This document shows positions 18,450 through 25,907 of a stretch of 64,000 nt of DNA, one piece after another. The notes beneath the pieces were generated by a model, which was not told where the DNA came from, searched no databases, and saw nothing but the letters and a program-made list of their open reading frames with translations. The position numbers and the translations under genes are program-made. The stretch's first letter is position 1. Every line of letters starts with the position of its first letter. The stretch covers positions 1 through 64,000 of the forward strand of contig NZ_MKKC01000142.1 of NCBI RefSeq assembly GCF_001942255.1, read 5' to 3'. This stretch comes from Nocardiopsis sp. CNR-923. GTDB lineage: Bacteria > Actinomycetota > Actinomycetes > Streptosporangiales > Streptosporangiaceae.

Positions 18450-18990
18450 CTACCCCAGGAGTTTCTTCGCCCTGGCCCAGGTCTCGAAACCTCCCTTGGC
18501 GAAGGGCAACCGCATGCCGGACTCCCGCAGGGTGTCCGCCAGGGTCGAAGCGCCCGCCAGGGTGTAGTCACCCCGCGCGCAGGCGTCGGCGACCAACCGC
18601 ATGGTCCCGCAGACGGACAACCCATAGCGCTCAGCCGTCTTACGGGCGTCCCTGTCGTCCATCACCAAGGTTCCGCCCTGCAGCTCGGCGTAGGCGCACA
18701 GCATCGTCTCGCCGATGTCGTGGTCGTCCTTGAGCGACATCCGGGTGCTCCAGACCCCGAATGCGTGCAGGAACTCCAGGGAGTCCATCGGCGCCGTGCG
18801 GATCCAGGCGGCGCGCACCACCACAGTGTGCGCATCGCGAGCATTACGCCTCACCTCGTCCAGAACCGACTGGGTGGTCAGACAGTCACAGTCCCTGACC
18901 AGATAGACCGAGCACGTCCCAGCGATCGGCTTTGGCGGCGTGCAGCAACGGAGAAGCGTCGAACAGGAAGGGATCATCGAAGGAGGTCAG
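18450..18990 (-). CDS. PIN-domain nuclease, frame broken near the N-terminus
   Basis: The first frame reads DDPFLFDASPLLHAAKADRW and the second continues YLVRDCDCLTTQSVLDEV to the end; they meet near 18905-18912. Here one extra base, or two missing bases, explains the shift. Acidic residues fit the PIN pattern: D in LFDAS, E in SVLDEV, D/E in DDHDIGETML and D in VMDDRDARKTAERYG. The full length would be about 180 residues. The start is uncertain; CTG at 18990 is the nearest candidate and no ATG precedes FLFDAS in frame. It follows the ImmA/IrrE regulator immediately, a pairing typical of toxin-antitoxin-like loci. PIN proteins usually cleave RNA, but the target is unknown. Confidence 0.72.
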
Positions 18991-18994
18991 CCCG

Positions 18995-20083
18995 TCAGTC
19001 CTCGCTGAGGTCTCGGAGTTCGATCTGTCCGCGCATCATCTCCACCGCGCGGGCGGGCGTGATCGCGTTCTCCCGCAAAGCGGCGATCACCGCGGACGCG
19101 TACCTCGGAGAGACCCGGATGGAGGCCAGGTCGGGCTGTGGTTTCCACCCCACCGCCTCCCGGAGCTCGATCTCGGTGGGCACACGGCCCCGGAGCCGAC
19201 GCAGCTCACCGCTGTCCAACGTGCCAGAACGTCGAAGCTGCGCGATAGCGAGGCTCCACGACACCCGGTACTCAGCGGCCACTCTCACCAGAGTGCGCCG
19301 TCGGCTCTCCTCATCAGGTGCCGCCAAGACCTGGTTCAGCTGGACACTCGGCAACAGGAACTCCGCGGCGAAGACCTCCACCACACGTTCCCGCTCCTCC
19401 TGTGAAGTGTGCACGCCCAGATCGTTGGAGTACTCATCGCCCAACACCATGTGCCCCAGTTCGTGAGCGGAGGTGCTGCGCCGTCGGCCGGGTTCCTGGT
19501 CCAGGCGAACGACCGCGACCGCGACATCGCCGTCCACCAGCGAAGCACCGTCCGACGACAACGGAGCCACCGCCAGAAACTGACCGGCACGCTCACAGGC
19601 ATCGGCCACCGACTCGATGGGAACATCTCCCAGGCCGAGGTGTGTCCTGAGCCAGCGGGCCGCGTCCCTGGCAGCGTCGTGGTCCGCGACCTTGCGCGGG
19701 TAGAGCGCCAGAGGACGCCGGTTCAGCGTGCCCAGGTCGATCAGCTGACGTACGTCCCGCAGCCACTGGGCGAGTTCAGCTTCGTTTCGGTACGTGTCAC
19801 GCGCGGCGGCGCTGTCGCTGAGCTCCTCCGCTTCGGCGACGGTCGCCCGGCGCGAGACCACCTCGGGGGTGGGTGAGAGGAAGTGCGTGACCGGGTACCC
19901 GAGCACTCTGGCGATAGCGGTCAACTCCATCGCGTCGATGCGACGGGCACCCTTCTCCAGCTTGGAGATCATGCTGCGTTCCAAGCCCACTTGGTCGGCC
20001 AGGTCCTGTTGGGAGAGCCCCATGGAAGCACGGCTGTCCCGCACACGCTCGCCGATGCTCTCCCAACTCAGCTGATCCATCAT
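18995..20083 (-). CDS. XRE-family regulator with ImmA/IrrE metallopeptidase domain
   Basis: The N-terminus is a helix-turn-helix (MGLSQQDLADQVGLERSMISKLEKGA). The C-terminal half is a COG2856 zinc peptidase with HELGHMVLGD and a downstream FAAEFLLPS, the usual third-ligand region. I prefer the start at 20083 (MMDQLSWESIGERV); a TTG at 20146 gives 21 more residues. Such proteins can cleave a partner repressor or act as antitoxins. The gene ends next to the PIN gene, suggesting a two-gene unit embedded between drmD and drmMI. A long inverted repeat lies just upstream. Inducible control of DISARM is an attractive but unproven role. Confidence 0.87.
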   Translation of the reverse strand: MMDQLSWESIGERVRDSRASMGLSQQDLADQVGLERSMISKLEKGARRIDAMELTAIARVLGYPVTHFLSPTPEVVSRRATVAEAEELSDSAAARDTYRNEAELAQWLRDVRQLIDLGTLNRRPLALYPRKVADHDAARDAARWLRTHLGLGDVPIESVADACERAGQFLAVAPLSSDGASLVDGDVAVAVVRLDQEPGRRRSTSAHELGHMVLGDEYSNDLGVHTSQEERERVVEVFAAEFLLPSVQLNQVLAAPDEESRRRTLVRVAAEYRVSWSLAIAQLRRSGTLDSGELRRLRGRVPTEIELREAVGWKPQPDLASIRVSPRYASAVIAALRENAITPARAVEMMRGQIELRDLSED

Positions 20084-20109
20084 GTGTGCGATCATCGCAC
20101 TGTGCTCGT

Positions 20110-20153
20110 AGGTTTTTGACCAGCGCTGATCAATTCCGACTGACAAAAAACCT
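20110..20153. promoter_or_regulatory. inverted-repeat operator candidate upstream of the ImmA/IrrE regulator
   Basis: AGGTTTTTGAC (20110-20120) faces TGACAAAAAACCT (20141-20153) as an imperfect inverted repeat, unusually A/T-rich for this genome. A second short palindrome GTGCGA/TCGCAC (about 20089-20103) lies nearer the start. Both lie between the drmD stop and the ImmA/IrrE start. Autoregulation is inferred. Confidence 0.45.
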
Positions 20154-20197
20154 CACAACTTCGCACATCTCATCGCGCAGTCTTCGAGTCGGCCTGA

Positions 20198-23100
20198 TCA
20201 CCCCTTCACCGATGCCGGAACCAGAAAGGTGACCGCCACCGGGAACCAGCGTGCCCTGCGGTCGGCGTAGCGGTGGCGCAGGGCCGCCTGCTCCTGGACC
20301 TTGCGTCCGGGAACCTCGTCCAGGCGGGCTCGAAGCGCCTCGCGGTCCTGCCGGAGCTGCTCCTTCTCCCGAGGCTCGAAGAGGCTGGTCTGCTCCCAGC
20401 GCGGGGTGTCGTCCAGAGCCGCCTCGATCCCTTCCGCCAGTTCGTCCAACACCAGGCCGATCGCGTCGACCTCCTCCTCGCACTTGCGGTCCAGGTCCCG
20501 CTGGACCGCCCTGAACCGCTGGTTGGCGCGCTGGTGCAGCGCGCCGCCCACCGCCTTGTCCAAGGAGGGCCACAGGTCGACCAACCGCTTCCGGATCGGT
20601 TCAGGAGCCAGGCCTTCGGTGGCGACCTCCATCCAGCGGCCGATCTCCTCCTCCTTGGCCCTCACGAACGAGCCCTGCTCGATCCGGCCACCGGCGAGCA
20701 GGACCTCCTCGTGCAGCCGGGTGCCCTCCGCTCCGGTGACCACCACCCGGCCGTGGGCGACGACCGCGGGTACCCGCAACACGTCGGACTCCACCACCCG
20801 TGCGGTGACCCGGCTCAGCTTCGACCCCTGTGACCACAGCTCCTCACGGAGCAGGGTCAGGCACAGGTCCACCAGATGGTGTTTGAGGTGTAGCAGGACC
20901 AGGTCGTTGCGGCCCACCACAGCGTCAGGGTCGAAGGTCACCAACCGCTCCACACCGGTGACCGGATGCGCCAGACCGGCGTTACGCGCGCTCGCCCACG
21001 CCCCGGCCAGCTCCGGCAGGCGGAAGCACTTGGCGGTGACATCCTCCGGAGGTTCGGCGTCGATGAGGTCCTTGCGGTGGGCCAGGTCCAGCCCGGTGCG
21101 GACCACCCGCTCCAGGGTTTCGGGGGTCAGGTCGAGACGGTCACGGCTCCCGGTGAGCGTGGCCGCCAACTCCTCCACCCGGCGGTTGAGTTCCCGCTGG
21201 GTACTGAGCCGGGCCACCCCCGCACGCGAGGTGATCTCGCTGTCGGTCTCGGCCCACTCCGCCCGCTTGCCGAGCATCTTCTGTTCGACCTGGAGGGCGA
21301 TGACGTCACCGGCGCTGCCCAGGTCCTCGCGGATACGGTCCACCTTCTCCACCGCGGTGCGCAGGAACCCGAGTTCGTCCTCCAGAGAGCCCGGTTCGGC
21401 GGCCTCCCACCCCTTGGGGACGAAGTGGGTGACCTCCACCTGATCCGCCTTCTGACCGTGGCGGTCCACACGGCCGTTGCGCTGTTCGAGCCGGTTGGGG
21501 TTCCAGGGGATCTCCCAGTGCAGGATCCGGTGGCAGTACCGCTGGAGGTTGATGCCCTCGCTGGCGGAGTCGGTGGCCACGAGGATCCGGACCTTGTCGA
21601 GGTCGGGGCGGTCGGTGAAGACGTTCTTGACCCGTTCACGCTCCTCCGGGTCCTGGCCGCCGTACAACTGGGCCAGTCGCTCTCCGCCCTTGCCGCCGTA
21701 GCCGGCGGCGATGAGCCGCTCGCGCAGCCAGCGCTGGGTGTCGCGGTACTCGGTGAAGATGATGACCCGCTCGTCAGTCCAGTCCGCCTGACCGTCCGAT
21801 CCGCCGGGACCGCCCGGTCCGACCGGTCCGACCGGCTCTCCGTCGACGCCGGGGTGGAAGAGGATCGGATCCAGCCAGGAGCGCAAGGCCGCGAACCGGG
21901 CGTCCGAACGCCCCTGGGCTTTCTCCGCCCAGGAACGCAGGCCGACGAGGAGGCCGCGTTCGTGTTCGGCGAGCCCGGGGGCACCACGGCTCACCGTGCC
22001 GAACACCTCCGTCTCGGCCTCCTGGTACTCCTCCTCGTGTTCGGAGGTGGCCGACAGGCGTTCCCGCAGAACCGGCAGGACCGCCTGGGCCGGGGCCTGC
22101 TCGCAAGTACCGGAGTCCTCGTCCGCGGCGCCTTTGGCATCCATCGTCGCCAGGTGGGTGGTGACGGTACGGGCGAAGGCCTGCGGTGAGGAGAACAGGC
22201 GCTTCTTCAGCAGGGTGGTGACGAAGTCGACCGTGTGGCGGCCGGTCTTTCCGACCCGGTCGCGGCGGCTGTCGGCGTACTCCACCAGGGCGCGGTGCGC
22301 CTCGCGTTCGGCCTCGGAGTAGTCCACTTCGGCGTAGCCGAGCACCCGTGCGGGAAAACGCGCGGCGCCGTCCCAGCGTTTGGGCAGGTCACGCTTGAGA
22401 CGGCGGACCATGGCCCGGGCGAGCTGTTCGTCGGAGGGCTTGACCCCGCGGGCGAAACGCTGGTCGTCCAGCAACTCCAGGAGAGCGGAGAACGACTCGG
22501 GATAGCCGTTGTGCGGGGTGGCCGACAGGAACAGCCGGTGTTCGCAGTGGGGTGCCAGCTCCCGGATCGCCTTGGTACGCAACGAATCGACCGCGTACTT
22601 GCCGCTGCCCGCGGGGGCCACGTTGTGCGCCTCGTCCACCACCAGCAGGTCGACGGTGCGCGGATAACGGGGACTGGCGGGCAGGATCTCACGGAGCATC
22701 CGCCGGGGGCGTTCACGCTTGAGCCAGTCGATGCTGACGATCAGGCGTGGGTAGTGCGTCCAAGGGTTGGCGTACAAACCGCGCTCGCGGCGCAGCCGGC
22801 GGGCCAGGTCGGCGTCGACCACTCGGAAGTCCAGGCCGAACTTGTCGCGCATCTCGTCGTGCCACTGGGTGGTCAGCCCGGCCGGGCACACGATAAGCAT
22901 GGTTCGGGCGCGGTGGCGCAGCTGGAGTTCCTGCATGACCAGTCCGGCCTCGATGGTCTTACCGAGACCGACGTCGTCGGCGATGAGCAGGTTGGTCCGG
23001 GGCATCGACAGGGCCCGCACCACCGGTTCGAGCTGGTAGTCCTCGATCTCGATCCCCGAGCGGAAGGGCGCCTGCAGGGAGGTGTTGTCGGCCGAGGTGA

Positions 23101-23506
23101 TCGCGCCCCAGCGGACGGCGTGCAGGAAGGCATCCAGGCGGACGGGGTCGTCGAAGCCGAGCGCGGGTGCGGGCAGGTCCCTGTCCTCGTGGATCCGGGT
23201 GCCCACCTCCAGCTCCCAGAGGACCTCGATCCGGTCGGTGGAGGCGTCGTCCCCGATACTCACCAGGGACACCATGTGCTGGGGCTTGCCGGTGATCCGG
23301 GTGGGATCGCTGGAGACGATGTGGGAGGCGCGCACCTCGGAGACCACCCACTGGCGGTTGCGGACGGTCACCAGCTGCCCGGTGCTGGGGGCCGGAGTGC
23401 CGCTCTCATCGATCGCGTCCTCGGAGTGGGGACCGAGGACCTCGATGTGCGCCGCGCCCTGGGGAGTCATACGTGCGCCGCCCTTCGTCGTGTGTGCCTC
23501 CGTCAT
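20198..23506 (-). CDS. drmD: DISARM SNF2-like helicase DrmD
   Basis: This is a 1102-residue protein, or 1090 from the alternative ATG at 23470. It begins with a small beta-rich region (LVTVRNRQWVVSEVRA), followed by an SNF2/SF2 helicase: ADDVGLGKTIEAGLVMQ (about residue 175), LLVVDEAHNVAPAG (about 287), LFLSATPHNGYPE (about 325) and the C-terminal lobe ILVATDSASEGINLQ and EQRNGRVDRHGQ (about 640-685). The end is a helical and coiled region. DrmD is the marker of class 1 DISARM and is encoded first, upstream of drmMI, as here. The gene is intact. It is divergent from the RelE-UvrD gene across 227 bases in which I see no convincing promoter. Confidence 0.92.
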   Translation of the reverse strand: MTEAHTTKGGARMTPQGAAHIEVLGPHSEDAIDESGTPAPSTGQLVTVRNRQWVVSEVRASHIVSSDPTRITGKPQHMVSLVSIGDDASTDRIEVLWELEVGTRIHEDRDLPAPALGFDDPVRLDAFLHAVRWGAITSADNTSLQAPFRSGIEIEDYQLEPVVRALSMPRTNLLIADDVGLGKTIEAGLVMQELQLRHRARTMLIVCPAGLTTQWHDEMRDKFGLDFRVVDADLARRLRRERGLYANPWTHYPRLIVSIDWLKRERPRRMLREILPASPRYPRTVDLLVVDEAHNVAPAGSGKYAVDSLRTKAIRELAPHCEHRLFLSATPHNGYPESFSALLELLDDQRFARGVKPSDEQLARAMVRRLKRDLPKRWDGAARFPARVLGYAEVDYSEAEREAHRALVEYADSRRDRVGKTGRHTVDFVTTLLKKRLFSSPQAFARTVTTHLATMDAKGAADEDSGTCEQAPAQAVLPVLRERLSATSEHEEEYQEAETEVFGTVSRGAPGLAEHERGLLVGLRSWAEKAQGRSDARFAALRSWLDPILFHPGVDGEPVGPVGPGGPGGSDGQADWTDERVIIFTEYRDTQRWLRERLIAAGYGGKGGERLAQLYGGQDPEERERVKNVFTDRPDLDKVRILVATDSASEGINLQRYCHRILHWEIPWNPNRLEQRNGRVDRHGQKADQVEVTHFVPKGWEAAEPGSLEDELGFLRTAVEKVDRIREDLGSAGDVIALQVEQKMLGKRAEWAETDSEITSRAGVARLSTQRELNRRVEELAATLTGSRDRLDLTPETLERVVRTGLDLAHRKDLIDAEPPEDVTAKCFRLPELAGAWASARNAGLAHPVTGVERLVTFDPDAVVGRNDLVLLHLKHHLVDLCLTLLREELWSQGSKLSRVTARVVESDVLRVPAVVAHGRVVVTGAEGTRLHEEVLLAGGRIEQGSFVRAKEEEIGRWMEVATEGLAPEPIRKRLVDLWPSLDKAVGGALHQRANQRFRAVQRDLDRKCEEEVDAIGLVLDELAEGIEAALDDTPRWEQTSLFEPREKEQLRQDREALRARLDEVPGRKVQEQAALRHRYADRRARWFPVAVTFLVPASVKG

Positions 23507-23733
23507 ACCAGGGGCCGGTGTCAGGGGTGGCGCCTACCGCGGGGCTCCAGGCCGTTCCCCGTACGTACGACGTTCCGGGAACACCGCACCATTGACCGAT
23601 ATCGGCCACCGGACGAACAGGTCGGTCCCGGGCGCCGGGAAGCCCGACCTCGCAGAGGTTCTCGTCCTATGCTGGTTTGGCAGGCCCCTCCCCTGGACGC
23701 CCCTCCCCCACCCCCTGTCCCGGAAAGGCTCCC

Positions 23734-25869
23734 GTGCCTCAGCTCGCGATCGCCAAGGACTTCCTCACCACCTACGCGGTGCTGGACAAGAAGCTGCGCA
23801 AAGCCGTCGACGAGGCCTTGGACAAGTTCGCCGACACCTATTTCGCCGGCGGTCACCTGGAGAAGATCACCGACAGCCGGGACCCCCGCTGGCGAACGCT
23901 CCGCATCAACCAGGGCTACCGAGGCGTCGTCCTCGCCCCTGATTCCGGAGACGTGTTCCTCCTGGTGACCGTGCTCGCGCACCGGGAGGCCTACCGGTAC
24001 ATCCGCAACCGACGCCCTTCCGTCAACCAGGCGCTCGGTGTCTTGGAGTTCCGGGACGAGACAGCGCTGGACACCATGAGCACCGCGCTCACCCCGATGG
24101 CCGAGGCTTCGGACGACACCCTGTTCCGGGAGGTCCCGGACAAGCACTTCACTCAGCTGGGTATCGACGAGGACACCGTCCGGATCGCCAGACTGCTCCC
24201 CGATGAGAGCTACCTCGACGCTCTGGCGATCATGATGCCCAAGGCCCAACACGACGCCCTGACCGCGCTGGCCTCAGGGATGTCCCCTGATGAGGTGTGG
24301 GCCCTGCTCAGTCGGGAGCTCGTCGAGGAGGTCACCGCACGGGAGGTCGACCCCGACGACCTGGTGTCGGCGATCCGGCGCAGCCCGGACCAGGCGGTGT
24401 TCGTGGAAGGTCCCGAAGAACTACGGGAACTGCTGGAGCACCCGTTCGACGTGTGGCGGACCTTCCTGCATCCGCGGCAGCAACGCATCGCGTGCAGGGA
24501 TGAGTTCGCGGGTCCGGTGATGGTCACCGGCGGCGCCGGTACCGGCAAGACGGTGACCGCGCTGCACCGGGTGGCGCACCTGACCGACCGGTACGCCCCC
24601 AACGGGCGGCAGCTCTCCCTGGACACTGGCGATGTCGCCCCGGACCAGCCCATCCTGCTCACCACTTTCACCACGACCCTGGACACGGCTCTTCGCTCCC
24701 AGCTCGAACTGCTGGTGCGGGACGAGGACCGCCGGAAGCTGGTCGACGTGCGCAACCTGGACAAGGTCGCCCACCAGGTGGCGCGTCACGTGCACGGCAG
24801 GCCCGACTTCCCGAACTCACGTGAACTCGTCGCTCTCTGGGGCCGCCACGCCGAGGGTTCGGACGTGTCGGGACGGTTCCTGTTGGAGGAGTGGGAACAC
24901 GTGATCCTCGCCCAGGACCTGCGTACCGAACGTGACTACCTACGAGCCCGACGGCACGGACGGGGACGCTCCGGCCGTATGGGCATCGGACAGAAGCAAC
25001 GGGTGTGGCGTTCGGTCCTGGACGCCACCGAGGAGATGCGCGCCAACGGGCAGTGGACGTTCACCTGGCTCGCCTCGGAGGCCGCCGACATTCTCAACCG
25101 CACCGGAAAGCGTCCCTACCGGCATGTCGTGGTGGACGAGTCACAGGACCTGCACCCGGCCAAGTGGCGACTGGTGCGTGCCTTGGTCCCCGAGGACCGG
25201 GACGACCTCTTCGTCGCGGGCGATCCGCACCAGCGCATCTACGACCACCGCGTTTCCATGGCAGCGGTGGGGATCAACGTGCGCGGCCGGAGCCACCGCC
25301 TGACCGTGAGCTACCGCAGCACCCAGGAGATTCTCTCCTGGGCCGTTCGGGTGCTCGGCACCGCGCCCGTGGAGGGGCTCGACGGGGTGCGATCTCACCT
25401 GACCGACTACACTTCGCCGCTGCACGGCCGGACTCCAGCCATGCACGCCTACCCCACGGAGCAAGCGGAGCTGGAGGCTCTCACCCAGGTGGTCACGGGG
25501 TGGCTCACCTCCGATGTCGAGCCCGGGACCATCGCGGTCGCTGCCCGCACCGAGGCTCTGGTCAGAGAAACCAGAGCTGCTTTGGAGGCCGAGGGCATCG
25601 ACACTTGCGCTCTGGCCCAGGACTCCGGGGTCCGGGTGGGCACGATGCACTCGATGAAGGGGCTGGAGTTCCGCTGTGTGGCGGTGGTGGGTGCGGGGAC
25701 CGCATACCTGCCCCTGGAATCCAGGGTCACGGACATCTCCGAGGATCCGCTGGCACACGCCCACGACCTGCAGCGCGAGCGGAACCTTCTGTTCGTCGCC
25801 TGTACGCGGGCCCGGGACACCCTGTACGTGTCGTACTCCGGCGAGCCCAGCCCGTTCCTACCGAAGTAG
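23734..25869 (+). CDS. RelE-like domain fused to UvrD/Rep helicase
   Basis: This is a 711-residue protein; GTG at 23734 with GGAAAGG nearby. Residues 1-93 resemble a RelE/YafQ toxin fold (LRKAVDEALDKFADTYFAGG, RWRTLRINQGYRGVVL, VFLLVTVLAHREAYRYIRNR). Residues about 255-711 are an SF1A helicase: VTGGAGTGKTVTALH (about 266), VVVDESQDLHP (about 466), AGDPHQRIYDH (about 496), VSYRSTQEIL (about 526), GTMHSMKGLEFRCV (about 635) and LLFVACTRARD (about 685). The family is widespread in actinomycetes, but the toxin-like domain's role is unclear; it may bind nucleic acid or the ribosome. The position beside drmD suggests defence. No frame break was seen. Confidence 0.85.
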   Translation: MPQLAIAKDFLTTYAVLDKKLRKAVDEALDKFADTYFAGGHLEKITDSRDPRWRTLRINQGYRGVVLAPDSGDVFLLVTVLAHREAYRYIRNRRPSVNQALGVLEFRDETALDTMSTALTPMAEASDDTLFREVPDKHFTQLGIDEDTVRIARLLPDESYLDALAIMMPKAQHDALTALASGMSPDEVWALLSRELVEEVTAREVDPDDLVSAIRRSPDQAVFVEGPEELRELLEHPFDVWRTFLHPRQQRIACRDEFAGPVMVTGGAGTGKTVTALHRVAHLTDRYAPNGRQLSLDTGDVAPDQPILLTTFTTTLDTALRSQLELLVRDEDRRKLVDVRNLDKVAHQVARHVHGRPDFPNSRELVALWGRHAEGSDVSGRFLLEEWEHVILAQDLRTERDYLRARRHGRGRSGRMGIGQKQRVWRSVLDATEEMRANGQWTFTWLASEAADILNRTGKRPYRHVVVDESQDLHPAKWRLVRALVPEDRDDLFVAGDPHQRIYDHRVSMAAVGINVRGRSHRLTVSYRSTQEILSWAVRVLGTAPVEGLDGVRSHLTDYTSPLHGRTPAMHAYPTEQAELEALTQVVTGWLTSDVEPGTIAVAARTEALVRETRAALEAEGIDTCALAQDSGVRVGTMHSMKGLEFRCVAVVGAGTAYLPLESRVTDISEDPLAHAHDLQRERNLLFVACTRARDTLYVSYSGEPSPFLPK

Positions 25870-25907
25870 GAGTCCGCCCCCGACAGCCCGTCCGAGATTG
25901 CGGAGAC

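Noticed and set aside
4621-23520. A 15-base exact match TACCAGGGGCCGGTG at 4621 and 23506
   Set aside because: A match of this length is expected by chance in GC-biased DNA of this size, and there is no surrounding similarity; not called as attachment sites.
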